A DNA stretch of 11,648 nt from a bacterium (GCA_011046315.1 DSAU01000494.1:1-11648), one strand, 5' to 3'; positions 1 through 7,391 are shown, counted from the first letter of the stretch. Numbers and translations: made by a program. Notes: generated from the letters alone by a model not told the origin.

Positions 1-205
1 ACATAGGAGGATACGTAGATTTTTCAATTAGCTTAGAGATTAACTTTATAATAAATAAAATAGTTGAGATCTTTGGTAAAACCTTGACAATTTTGTGGTT
101 TTATCGAATTCATCGCTTTTGATACAGCTTCGCGCATTTATGGTAGTTAAACCCGTTTTTTCTCATAAGCTGAAATTTTGTGCTACGTTTTCTGATAGAC
201 ATCAT
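1..205. other. AT-rich region downstream of the GT4 gene; no gene seen
   Basis: This stretch follows the stop codon of the GT4 glycosyltransferase on the minus strand and runs to the window edge. I see no convincing coding sequence. A 31-codon minus-strand frame at 205 to 110 begins directly after the GT4 stop, but it is highly basic and has no ribosome binding site of its own. A 7-base inverted repeat (TAAAACC / GGTTTTA, about 77 to 103) is present but lacks a U-tract placed for an intrinsic terminator on the minus strand. Confidence 0.5.
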
Positions 206-1330
206 TTAATTTTCAAAGCTCTCAATTTGTTTTGCAAAGTTGTCCCAGGAAAAACGCTGTTTGTAAACTTTCACATTGGCTGCAAAATCGATGTAGCGTT
301 GCTTTTTGAAAAATCGAATGATCGCCTCTGCCAGTGCGTCCGGAATTTCCGACGGAACTATGAAACCGGTTTTTCCTTCGTCAACAACTTCCGGCAAACC
401 GCCAACATCGGTGGTGATGACCGGTTTATTATAGTGGTAGGCGATTTGAATAATACCGCTCTGGGTGGCTGAAATGTACGGTAAAACTACCACATCTGCC
501 GCGCTGTAATAGATTCCCACTTTTTCATTGGGAATATATTCATCGAAAATCAGTACTGAATCGCCAATGCCCAATTCTTTGATTAATTTATCGTACTTAT
601 CTTTGGGATCGTAAAATTCGCCAGCGACCAGCAGTTTAACCGAAATTGTTTTTAGCACCTGGGGCATAGCTGCTAACAAAACATGCAGTCCTTTATATTG
701 GCGAATATAGCCAAAAAACAGGACGACCGGAGCTTCAGCTTCCAATTTCAAAGCTTTGCGAGCCGAAGCCCGGGTATAATCATTGCGGAAATAGTTATAA
801 ATCGGATGCGGAGTTTCACGGAAGCGTGCGCCAGGTCTGAAATTCAACAGCGCATTTTTTACCGTATCCGACATCACAATAAAATAATGAACGTTCCACA
901 ATCCGATCCTGGTGAATAATTTATCCAGCGGATTGCTCTCATGGGGGACGATGTTGTGGCAGATGAAAAGGATTTTTGTTTTCAAAAAAAGTCGAATTAA
1001 AAATGCAACGGCAGCATAGCCGGGCGCAAAAAAAGGCATCCAGTATTTGAAAATTACCAAATGTGGGTTTTCGCGGTAAATTTCAAGAAAGGTGCGCAGC
1101 CAGCTTAATGGGCCGATGGAATCCAACAATGGCTTGCCAGGAATGGGTTCGATCTGCTGGCTGGTATCCTGCTGTGTTTTCCCTGGAAAAAAAAATGACG
1201 GGTATTGACGCTTGAAAGAAATGACCTTCACGTCATGGCCGCGCTGCGCCAATTTTTTGTACAACTGCGCCACAAAATGGGCAATACCGCCGCGCATCGG
1301 ATAGGATGCGCCGATAATGACTATTTTCAT
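206..1330 (-). CDS. Family 4 (GT-B fold) glycosyltransferase
   Basis: Likely transfers a sugar from a nucleotide-sugar donor to a growing envelope or capsule glycan on the cytoplasmic side of the membrane. The 374-residue length is normal for GT4. The N-terminal Rossmann half starts with MKIVIIGASYPMRGGIAHF (glycine-rich loop at about 12-17, as in GT4 acceptor domains). The C-terminal half has GYIRQYKG at 207-214, whose Arg210 and Lys213 match the R..K donor-phosphate contacts, and a donor-binding stretch with SATQSGIIQIAY at 287-298 followed by TDVGGLPEVV. The usual E-x7-E pair is not visible there; glutamines occupy the region, a pattern I recall in a GT4 subgroup carrying SATQSG. The hydrophobic patch at about 100-125 suits peripheral membrane contact. 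The ATG start has AAAGGA five bases upstream (1336-1341). It lies 281 bases from the next upstream gene with its own candidate promoter. Donor and acceptor cannot be told from sequence. Confidence 0.9.
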   Translation of the reverse strand: MKIVIIGASYPMRGGIAHFVAQLYKKLAQRGHDVKVISFKRQYPSFFFPGKTQQDTSQQIEPIPGKPLLDSIGPLSWLRTFLEIYRENPHLVIFKYWMPFFAPGYAAVAFLIRLFLKTKILFICHNIVPHESNPLDKLFTRIGLWNVHYFIVMSDTVKNALLNFRPGARFRETPHPIYNYFRNDYTRASARKALKLEAEAPVVLFFGYIRQYKGLHVLLAAMPQVLKTISVKLLVAGEFYDPKDKYDKLIKELGIGDSVLIFDEYIPNEKVGIYYSAADVVVLPYISATQSGIIQIAYHYNKPVITTDVGGLPEVVDEGKTGFIVPSEIPDALAEAIIRFFKKQRYIDFAANVKVYKQRFSWDNFAKQIESFEN

Positions 1331-1611
1331 GCTATTCCTTTAACAGGCTTTCAGAAGTTTCGATTAAGTTTTTTACATAAATCGGTATCATAAAAGTATT
1401 CAGATGTATTGGAAAAAATCTGCCAAAGTGGAAAACTGGAAAAATGAAGAAATAACAATTCAGTAACGCTGCTTAAGCATAGTGTTAGTTCAAAGCATTG
1501 GTCTTTGAATCAGCGCCAAGATTTATCGTGATGTCTTTATATCCATTTCAGTGGCTTCAAAAACACCTGTGGAGGAGTCGTTACTGTATTTTTTAAAAAT
1601 TAAATAAATGA
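1331..1611. other. Intergenic region between GT2 and GT4 genes
   Basis: This 281-base gap separates two minus-strand genes. It contains the candidate GT4 promoter (1387-1415) and a small perfect stem, TTCAAAG at 1489-1495 and CTTTGAA at 1503-1509, with a 7-base loop. No U-tract follows the stem on the minus strand, so it is not a classical terminator. A further 8-base inverted match (CAGTAACG at 1461-1468, CGTTACTG at 1579-1586) is probably chance. No reading frame here looks coding. Confidence 0.5.
1387..1415 (-). promoter_or_regulatory. Candidate sigma70-type promoter for the GT4 gene
   Basis: On the minus strand TTTCCA (-35, 4 of 6 matches, 1410-1415) is followed by a 17-base spacer and TATGAT (-10, 5 of 6, 1387-1392). 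This would give a leader of about 50 bases before the GT4 start at 1330. The spacing is ideal but the -35 is weak and the DNA is AT-rich, so this remains a prediction. It also assumes a standard sigma70 consensus for this host. Confidence 0.3.
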
Positions 1612-2577
1612 TCAGCTCAGAATATTTTTCACCGAATAATCATTCTTACGCTTCTGGGTTTCAGTGATCATTTCGCCGAGCAGGCCAAGTGAGATGAACT
1701 GAATTCCGACGATGACCAACAGCACCGCTAAAAACAGCAATGGTCGATTGCTCAAATATTGTTGCGAAAAAATTCGCTGGTAACCGAGATAGCCGTTCAA
1801 CAGCATGCCGACGATTGTCATCACCAATCCAATACTGCCGAACAGGTGCAAAGGTCGCTTTTTAAACTTATTGAGAAAAACCACGGTAAACAGATCGAGC
1901 ATACCGGCAATAAACCGAAATGACCCGAACTTGGTTCGACCGAATTTCCGCGGATGATGTTTGACTACCATTTCGCCGACTCTAAATCCCTTCCAGTGAG
2001 CCAGCACCGGAATAAACCGATGGAGCTGTCCGTAAATTTCCGCTTCCTTGATCACATCGCGGCGGTAGGCTTTTAGCCCGCAATTGAAATCATGCAGCCG
2101 GACTCCTGCAATGATACTGGTGACCAGGTTGTAGATTTTAGATGTTTGGCGTTTGATGAACGGATCGTAACGTTTCTTTTTCCAGCCGGAGATCAGATCA
2201 TAGCCCTGGTTGATTTTTGCAACCAGTTGTGGAATTTCATTAGGGTCGTCCTGCAAATCAGCGTCCATCGTGACCACAATATCACCGCGCACCAGTTTGA
2301 ATCCACTGTCCAGCGCGGCGGATTTGCCGTAATTTTTCCGGAATTGAATTACCCGAACTCGCCGGTCTGTACGATGCAGGCTTTCCAGAATGTCGAAAGA
2401 ACCGTCGCCAGATCCGTCATCAACGAACACAATTTCGAACTCGCCGTCAAAATCGGTCAATGACGCAATAATATTTTGGTAGAGTTCCGACAAGGATTCC
2501 TTTTCATTGTACAATGGAATCAGAATGGAGAGTGCGACGCGATCATTATTGTTGTCAGCTAATAAATTTTCCTCCAC
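1612..2577 (-). CDS. Membrane-anchored family 2 glycosyltransferase (DPM1/GtrB/ArnC-like)
   Basis: Likely moves a sugar from a nucleotide donor onto a polyprenyl phosphate carrier at the inner membrane, the role of GtrB, ArnC and dolichol-phosphate mannose synthase relatives. The 321-residue length fits the family. The GT-A domain opens with LSILIPLYNE at about 16-25, carries VDDGS at 52-56 and the metal/donor motif DADLQDDP at 105-112 (DxD at 105 and 107), then a family stretch HDFNCGLKAYRRDV at about 162-175. Two hydrophobic helices at about 244-265 and 279-302 form the C-terminal anchor typical of this group. The start is GTG; the AGGAGG ribosome binding site at 2589-2594 is strong but sits 11 bases away, longer than usual. 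It begins 30 bases after the DUF4292 stop and is probably co-transcribed with it. The sugar is not determinable. Confidence 0.92.
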   Translation of the reverse strand: MEENLLADNNNDRVALSILIPLYNEKESLSELYQNIIASLTDFDGEFEIVFVDDGSGDGSFDILESLHRTDRRVRVIQFRKNYGKSAALDSGFKLVRGDIVVTMDADLQDDPNEIPQLVAKINQGYDLISGWKKKRYDPFIKRQTSKIYNLVTSIIAGVRLHDFNCGLKAYRRDVIKEAEIYGQLHRFIPVLAHWKGFRVGEMVVKHHPRKFGRTKFGSFRFIAGMLDLFTVVFLNKFKKRPLHLFGSIGLVMTIVGMLLNGYLGYQRIFSQQYLSNRPLLFLAVLLVIVGIQFISLGLLGEMITETQKRKNDYSVKNILS

Positions 2578-2607
2578 TGATAAAATGGCCTCCTGAATTC
2601 TTTGTGC

Positions 2608-3393
2608 TTAGAGAATGATTAGTTGCGCATTCTGTGGAATTTTCAACTCGAAATCCTGATGGTTTACCGGCACATTAACGTCAATTCTTGAAAAAGCGAT
2701 GGTGATCCGCGTTTTTTTGTCGGGCTGCGAGATGCGAATCGTCTTTGGCAGAACCACCCGTCCGTATTTTGTGAATTGTGAATATTGGAAGTGCAACAAC
2801 AGCCTTCCCTGTTTATCGAGCTGCTGATGTTCGGTAACGACAAAATTTTTCGGATCAATCCAATATTTTCGCACTTGCTCACCCTTTTGTCCGATTAATA
2901 AGTACTGATTGTGGTCAATTGATAACGAATCCCGATCGTGTGTTTTGATCAGATGAATACCAGAAAATGCCTGAATCATGTCATAAAAGTTAAAATCGAT
3001 AACCAGAAAATGACGCAAATCCACGCTATCCGGGTGAGCAATGTAAACAATATTTTCAAAGGAATTGTGAACAACAAACTGTTCTTTATTAAAGAACAAC
3101 GAACCGATCCCCAGTCCAAATGCTGCGCTCAATTTGACCAATAATGAATCAGGGGACCTAATGACGATCGAAGAATTCGCCATAAAATTCATCTGTGGTG
3201 ACTCGAGGCTAATTCTGGCTTTGGCTTTGGCGGAATGGAATCTCAGATAATTTTGTTCCACCCGATGACGAAGAAATCCGGGAGAGATTGCGTCCGGACT
3301 TAGCGTCGGCTTTTTAAAAAGTCCCGCGCATCCGGTAATTAACAAAACACATAAAACAAAAATCGTCGTGATTTGGATTGACTTTTTTTTCAT
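2608..3393 (-). CDS. DUF4292 family lipoprotein (LolB-like)
   Basis: A 261-residue predicted lipoprotein: MKKK, a hydrophobic core, and a lipobox LITGC with Cys22 as the lipidation site. No Asp follows the Cys, so outer-membrane sorting is plausible by the E. coli rule, whose validity here is unknown. After the tail, the stretch FHSAKAKARISLES and the alternating beta-strand pattern (MNFMANSSIVIRSPDSLLVKLSA onward, in two parts, then the C-terminal TIAFSRIDVNVPV) fit DUF4292, a family related in fold to LolA/LolB lipid-binding half-barrels. A role in lipoprotein or lipid handling at the outer membrane is therefore inferred, not shown. It starts 17 bases after the TPR gene stop with only a weak ribosome binding site, so translational coupling is likely. 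From memory, TPR-protein/DUF4292 pairs also occur in Bacteroidota. DUF4292 assignment is good but not certain. Confidence 0.75.
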   Translation of the reverse strand: MKKKSIQITTIFVLCVLLITGCAGLFKKPTLSPDAISPGFLRHRVEQNYLRFHSAKAKARISLESPQMNFMANSSIVIRSPDSLLVKLSAAFGLGIGSLFFNKEQFVVHNSFENIVYIAHPDSVDLRHFLVIDFNFYDMIQAFSGIHLIKTHDRDSLSIDHNQYLLIGQKGEQVRKYWIDPKNFVVTEHQQLDKQGRLLLHFQYSQFTKYGRVVLPKTIRISQPDKKTRITIAFSRIDVNVPVNHQDFELKIPQNAQLIIL

Positions 3394-3410
3394 CCGGTTG
3401 TTCTTTTCGT

Positions 3411-5111
3411 TTAAAATTCATCTTCGTTCATTTTTTTCAACAACCATGACCGGCTTGAATCCAATTCCAACGACTTTTTCCAGTAGATTTTCGCCGATTC
3501 CAAATCACCCAGCTTTTCGTAGACATCACCCAGATGTTCCCACACTTCCGCGGAATTGTCCCTGACCTCGGCTGCGCGGGAAATGTATTTCCGTGCGGTT
3601 TGATAATCGCCCATCTTGAAATAGATCCAGCCCAGGGTATCCAAATAGGCGCCATTGGTGGAATCCGCTGCCACCGCCCGTTGCGACATTTCCATTGCCT
3701 CCTCGAGATTGATTCCTCGCACCGACAGGCTGTAGCTGTAATTGTTCAACAACAGCGGGTCGTCCGGTTCGATTTTGAGCGCCTCTTGATAGAGCGAATC
3801 TGATTTGTGATAAATTTTCTTGTCATCATAGATCATCGCCAGCGCGCCCATGGCATCAACATTTTCCTGGTCAAGCTCCAGTGATTTTGCCAGATATTGG
3901 ATCGCTTCCTCGCTTTTTTTCTGCTGGTGAAGGATCGATCCCATAAAATAGTGCAGCCGGCTGGTGTTGGGAAATAATTCAACCGCTTTACGGTAATGAT
4001 CCTCTGCATCCTGGAGCCGGTTGGCGCGCACATATACGAAACCAAGCCATATCCAGCCAAATTCAAAGCGCTGGTTCAATGCAATCGATTTTTTTAGATA
4101 ATGCTCAGCAGCAGTCCATTCAGCTTGTTGAAAATAGACGCGTCCAAGGCTGAAGTATCCCCGGAAGTCTTCCGGGAATAATTCCACCGTCCTTAAAAAT
4201 TGGACCAACGCTGCGGAAGTATCCTGCTGTTGATAATACAATTCTCCCAAGCGTAAATAATTTTCAATTTTAGATTCATCCTTTTCAATTACCTGCTTGA
4301 GCAGCACAATCGCCGCGTCCCAATTTTTCTGAGTGATATAAATATCGCGCAGCTCTTCAACGCATGTTTGAAAATCTATGTTGGTTTCGATTCCTTTTCG
4401 GTACCACTGTTTGGCAAGTGTAGTATCTCCCCGCGCTAATGACAGTTTTGCCATTGCTAAAAAGGAGCGCTCATCATCAGGATATTCGTTCAGCAAGATT
4501 TTGAATAACTGTTCGGATTTAGAGAACAATTGATTATTCAAATAAATATCGCCGGCTTTAATTAATAGTTCCTCGTTGCCGAATCCCAATTCAATAATTT
4601 TTTCATATTGATCAGCAACTTTCAAATCCTGTTTTCGAGCTATGTAGATGGTGATCAGGAAATTTCGAGACTCTACATCGGCAGGATTTAGTTCGAGAAT
4701 TTTGTTGAATTCTTTTTCCGCTCGCACCAAATCCCGCTGCATCCAATAAATCGATGCCAGCATTCGCCGGGTATCGATATTTTCGGGAAATCTATTCACA
4801 GCAGTTTGGAGGAATTTTTCGGCGCTGTCGATTTTTTTCAACCGGATGTATTGCTCAGCGACCTTATTATAGATGGTGGCTGATGATGAATCATAGAGCA
4901 AGGCTTCCTGAAAATTTAACAACGCTGACTTGTGATCATTACGCAGTTCATTGACACATCCCTGGATAAAACGTTCGACCGCGTTGGGATGAAACGGAGT
5001 GCTGTCTGGTGTAACCACTGGTTTCTGTTGTTGAACCAATGGTTTTATTCCGGCGCACCTTATAAACATAATTAGGGAAATTATTACAATATACGTCAAG
5101 CTTTTCGTCAT
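3411..5111 (-). CDS. TPR-repeat protein, probable lipoprotein or membrane-anchored
   Basis: The 566-residue product is almost wholly tetratricopeptide repeats, roughly 14 units between about residue 42 and the C-terminus, with recurring A..YL.KSLEL-type helices and a typical DTLGWIYFKMGDYQTARKY repeat near the end. Such solenoids scaffold protein complexes; no catalytic domain is visible. The start is the ATG at 5111, with GGAG five bases upstream (5117-5120), giving an N-terminus MTKSLTYIVIISLIMFIRC that looks like a lipoprotein signal with Cys19. The lipobox is atypical because Arg precedes the Cys. A TTG 63 bases further upstream keeps the frame but would place charged residues before the signal, so I rejected it. 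DUF4292 follows after 17 bases, suggesting the two act together at the envelope. The protein partner is unknown. Confidence 0.85.
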   Translation of the reverse strand: MTKSLTYIVIISLIMFIRCAGIKPLVQQQKPVVTPDSTPFHPNAVERFIQGCVNELRNDHKSALLNFQEALLYDSSSATIYNKVAEQYIRLKKIDSAEKFLQTAVNRFPENIDTRRMLASIYWMQRDLVRAEKEFNKILELNPADVESRNFLITIYIARKQDLKVADQYEKIIELGFGNEELLIKAGDIYLNNQLFSKSEQLFKILLNEYPDDERSFLAMAKLSLARGDTTLAKQWYRKGIETNIDFQTCVEELRDIYITQKNWDAAIVLLKQVIEKDESKIENYLRLGELYYQQQDTSAALVQFLRTVELFPEDFRGYFSLGRVYFQQAEWTAAEHYLKKSIALNQRFEFGWIWLGFVYVRANRLQDAEDHYRKAVELFPNTSRLHYFMGSILHQQKKSEEAIQYLAKSLELDQENVDAMGALAMIYDDKKIYHKSDSLYQEALKIEPDDPLLLNNYSYSLSVRGINLEEAMEMSQRAVAADSTNGAYLDTLGWIYFKMGDYQTARKYISRAAEVRDNSAEVWEHLGDVYEKLGDLESAKIYWKKSLELDSSRSWLLKKMNEDEF

Positions 5112-5274
5112 TACATCTCCAATTTTAAAAAAGCGAAACAACCTCTTTAAAAAAAAACAACCGGATAACTCCAATTAAATCCTCAAGGTTAAAAATTTAA
5201 CTTTTAAGCGAACAATAAGTTTCAATTCCGAAAATGCAGCTTAGAGCATCAGCGACCTGGACTTGGAAATTTCA
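5112..5274. other. Gap between nhaC and the TPR gene, with small AT-rich palindrome
   Basis: These 163 bases separate two minus-strand genes. A 14-base palindrome-like sequence, GTTAAA / TTTAAC around two bases, lies at 5188-5201 and could be a regulator site or chance in AT-rich DNA. Two GGTTGTTT copies followed by T-runs occur on the minus strand between about 5122 and 5163. I see no clear terminator for nhaC and no promoter I would defend, so read-through from nhaC into the TPR gene is possible. Confidence 0.35.
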
Positions 5275-6720
5275 TCACTCGTGGTAATGGTCTCCATCTT
5301 TGACAAGCTGATCTTCTTTTTTGCCAGGATTTTCATCAGCCGGGTGCATGGTAATACCGGTAAAGCCATAAAAAATTGAGATAAGCGGATTGATTAAATT
5401 TAAAAAAGCGAACGGCAGATAAGCGAACGGATGTATTCCCAGCGTGGCGAACATGAAGGCGCCGCAGGTGTTCCAGGGCACCAGCGGCGAACTTAACGTC
5501 CCGCCATCTTCCAGACAGCGGGAGAGATTTTTTGGATGAAGCTTTTTCTTGTCAAATGCGGATTTGTACATTCTGCCGGGAACCACGATCGATAGATATT
5601 GATCCGGCGCGATAATGTTCATGCTGATACAGGTGGCGATGGTTGCAGTAACCAGCGCGCCGGTACTTTTAGCTAATTTCAAAATAGAAGACGCGATGCT
5701 CTCCAGCATCTTGCTTTTTTCCATGACGCCGCCGAACGAAAGGGCGCACATAATCAACGAGACCGTATACAGCATACTTTCCATACCACCGCGGCTCAAC
5801 AGCTCATCGACCATTTCAAAATCGGTGTGAGAAACATAACCGCTGAAGGATACATTGATTACGACGCCGATGTCGCTGCCCTGAAATATTATTGCAAAAG
5901 CGCCGCCGATAAAAGAGCCTGCCAATAGCGCCGGTAAAGCCGGTATTTTTTTTATCACCATCACAATCACCAACGCCGGCGGTAACAACAATAATATATT
6001 TAAATTGAATCCGGATTGAAGGGTGCTGATAATTATATCGACATTTTCCGTATTCATTTCAGCGCCAGCGTACTTAAATCCTAACACTGCATAGATCGCT
6101 AACGAAATGAGCCAACTCGGACCAGTGGTATAAACCATGTGCCGGATATGGGTAAACAAATCGGTTCCCGCCATTGCCGGCGCCAAATTTGTCGTGTCAG
6201 ACAATGGGGACATTTTATCGCCGAAATAAGCGCCGGAAATGATCGCACCGGCGACTATCGGCAGCGGTATTCCCAGTCCCTGACCAACGCCAATCAGCGC
6301 GATGCCGACCGTCCCCGCAGTGGACCAGGAGCTGCCGGTTGCCAGTGAAACCAACGAGGAGATAAAACAGGTGGCGACCAGAAAGATTGACGGCGTCAGC
6401 AGTTTCAAGCCCCAGTAGATCATTGTGGGGACGATGCCGCTCAATATCCAGGTGCCGATCAAAATACCAATAACCATCAGAATTAAGCACGCTTTGAGCG
6501 CCAGTACGATGCCGCTTATCAACCCGTCTTCAATTTCCTGCCAGCCAAACCCCAGTCTTACCGCCATCAGCGCGGCAATGGTGGTACCAGCTACCAACGG
6601 TATATGTGGGCTGGCGCCATATTTCAGAATCGAGACGCCTAAAAAAAACATTAACAAAATTACCGGAATCAGCGACTCAAACAAACTCGGCATTCGGGGG
6701 CTATTGGTATTTTTCGACAT
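5275..6720 (-). CDS. nhaC: NhaC-family Na+/H+ antiporter
   Basis: Secondary transporter of the inner membrane, expected to exchange Na+ for H+ in pH and sodium homeostasis; some family members (MleN) swap malate and lactate with Na+ and H+ instead. The 481-residue length and about 11-13 hydrophobic helices fit the family. Visible signatures are ATGSSWSTAGTVG at 127-139, GDKMSPLSDTTNLAP at 167-181, and near the C-terminus LEDGGTLSSPLVPWNTCGAF, the NhaC-type E.GT..SPL.PWN motif. The start is the ATG at 6720, seven bases after a strong GGAGG (6728-6732); an in-frame TTG at 6741 would include that ribosome binding site in the coding part and is rejected. A -10/-35 pair lies about 60 bases upstream. 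The following TPR gene is 163 bases away. Substrate specificity within the family is not settled by sequence alone. Confidence 0.93.
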   Translation of the reverse strand: MSKNTNSPRMPSLFESLIPVILLMFFLGVSILKYGASPHIPLVAGTTIAALMAVRLGFGWQEIEDGLISGIVLALKACLILMVIGILIGTWILSGIVPTMIYWGLKLLTPSIFLVATCFISSLVSLATGSSWSTAGTVGIALIGVGQGLGIPLPIVAGAIISGAYFGDKMSPLSDTTNLAPAMAGTDLFTHIRHMVYTTGPSWLISLAIYAVLGFKYAGAEMNTENVDIIISTLQSGFNLNILLLLPPALVIVMVIKKIPALPALLAGSFIGGAFAIIFQGSDIGVVINVSFSGYVSHTDFEMVDELLSRGGMESMLYTVSLIMCALSFGGVMEKSKMLESIASSILKLAKSTGALVTATIATCISMNIIAPDQYLSIVVPGRMYKSAFDKKKLHPKNLSRCLEDGGTLSSPLVPWNTCGAFMFATLGIHPFAYLPFAFLNLINPLISIFYGFTGITMHPADENPGKKEDQLVKDGDHYHE

Positions 6721-6778
6721 TTGCGATCCTCCGTTCGTCAAATAAAATCTGGTTTATATCGGGCGAAATGCATCAGGA

Positions 6779-6807
6779 ATTATAATGATTATTTGGGAAA
6801 AAGTAAA
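6779..6807 (-). promoter_or_regulatory. Candidate sigma70-type promoter for nhaC
   Basis: On the minus strand TTTACT (-35, 4 of 6, 6802-6807), a 17-base spacer and a perfect TATAAT (-10, 6779-6784) precede nhaC and imply a leader of about 50 bases before the ATG at 6720. The neighbouring bases are AT-rich and the -10 overlaps a palindrome (ATTATAAT), so a chance match is possible, but position and spacing are right. Confidence 0.42.
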
Positions 6808-6851
6808 GTAAAATTTGCCTGAGTTGCTTAGACCTCAGTCGTAGGTGGACT

Positions 6852-6955
6852 ACTGATGCCATCGCTTGATATTTAAACTATTTTGCCTGTTGTCAACTTT
6901 ACTAAATTACTAAAATTATTATATTTATTGTCTCAACTAAAGCGATGGCATCAGT
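6852..6955. repeat. Perfect 16-base inverted repeat framing a 72-base AT-rich core
   Basis: The left arm ACTGATGCCATCGCTT (6852-6867) is exactly reverse-complementary to AAGCGATGGCATCAGT (6940-6955). The core between them is very AT-rich and non-coding. The complementarity stops abruptly at both ends of each arm. No clear target-site duplication flanks it. The structure resembles a miniature inverted-repeat element, but a long-loop RNA hairpin or a divergent-promoter operator pair are alternatives. That the arms match exactly is seen directly; the identity as a mobile element is inference. Confidence 0.5.
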
Positions 6956-6965
6956 TTACAATTTA

Positions 6966-7122
6966 GAGGGCTTATCAAAAATCTGGAGCGTGCTGTTACA
7001 TCGACAAAAATATATCTATTGTTTTTTTAAGAATTTTTGTTTATGTTTAAATCCTTCTGATTGGAAAGCCACCACGCTAAACTGGTTGTCCAAAAATTAG
7101 GTAGGGGCTGTATCAGAAGTCT
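6966..7122 (+). repeat. Three same-direction sequences resembling insertion-sequence termini
   Basis: GAGGGCTTATCAAAAATCT (6966-6984), CTGGTTGTCCAAAAATTAG (7081-7099 region) and GGGCTGTATCAGAAGTCT (about 7104-7122) resemble one another and the GGGCTGTCCAAAAAGT-type ends common in several insertion-sequence families. All three point the same way and no transposase remains, so at most these are relics of element ends. The likeness is by eye and could in part be chance. Confidence 0.25.
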
Positions 7123-7146
7123 AAAATAAAAATTATTGATACTATT

Positions 7147-7185
7147 TGTAGTAGCGAATTTTAAACGACTAAAGTCGTTACTACA
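7147..7185. repeat. Palindromic intergenic element (REP-like)
   Basis: TGTAGTAGCGA (7147-7157) and TCGTTACTACA (7175-7185) pair as an 11-base stem with a single G-T position, and a second nested palindrome ACGACT / AGTCGT occupies 7165-7178, so two alternative hairpins share the right arm. This organisation, and the GTAGTA/CGACT wording, resembles short dispersed palindromes I recall from other bacterial genomes. Only one copy is visible in this window. Confidence 0.4.
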
Positions 7186-7272
7186 GGGTTAGATCGGGCT
7201 TTGGTTGTTCGCTTTCTATAAATATTTCACCCCGCCCATGCGGGATTATTTTAAAGCCTATTCGGTGGAATC

Positions 7273-7355
7273 AAACCTCGCGGTAGGGTTGGGATGTATA
7301 TAGAATTACGCACAAATACTGGCTTAAACCTCGTAGGAGTGGCATGTTTGCAGCC
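7273..7355 (+). repeat. Two diverged direct repeats, 53-base offset
   Basis: The unit begins AAACCTCG at 7273 and again at 7326; after a 3-base gap in the second copy the similarity continues through TAGG, GT, GG and ATGT for about 30 bases. The second copy closes with CCGAG, which can pair with the CTCG at its start. The wording resembles a dispersed CCCCTACGGGG/GGCATGTTTATAG-type intergenic repeat I recall from Bacteroidota-related genomes, which is unverified here. Confidence 0.35.
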
Positions 7356-7391
7356 GAGTTAAAAAAGTGTTCGGTAACGAGGAATGAAAAA

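Noticed and set aside
84..110. Perfect TTGACA at 84-89 on the plus strand
   Set aside because: No acceptable -10 sits 16 to 18 bases downstream, and no plus-strand gene follows.
110..205. Minus-strand 31-codon frame starting directly after the GT4 stop
   Set aside because: It is very short, highly basic, has no separate ribosome binding site and resembles no family. The adjacency of stop and ATG can be chance.
95..472. Plus-strand frame of 125 codons over the end of the GT4 gene
   Set aside because: It lies antisense to a well supported glycosyltransferase, begins in low-complexity AT-rich DNA and shows no domain or ribosome binding site. It is a shadow frame.
3437..4066. Minus-strand alternative frames inside the TPR gene
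   Set aside because: They overlap the supported TPR frame in another register and show no domain; repeats in the TPR gene give such shadows.
5112..5174. Upstream TTG start for the TPR gene
   Set aside because: The ATG at 5111 has GGAG at ideal distance and gives a clean signal sequence; the upstream extension would bury it.
6721..6741. Upstream TTG start for nhaC
   Set aside because: The extension contains the strong GGAGG ribosome binding site of the ATG at 6720, so the ATG is the true start.
7231..7252. Hairpin CCCGC / GCGGG followed by ATTATTTT, considered as an intrinsic terminator
   Set aside because: The stem is only five pairs, the T-tract is interrupted, and no plus-strand gene lies upstream for it to terminate.
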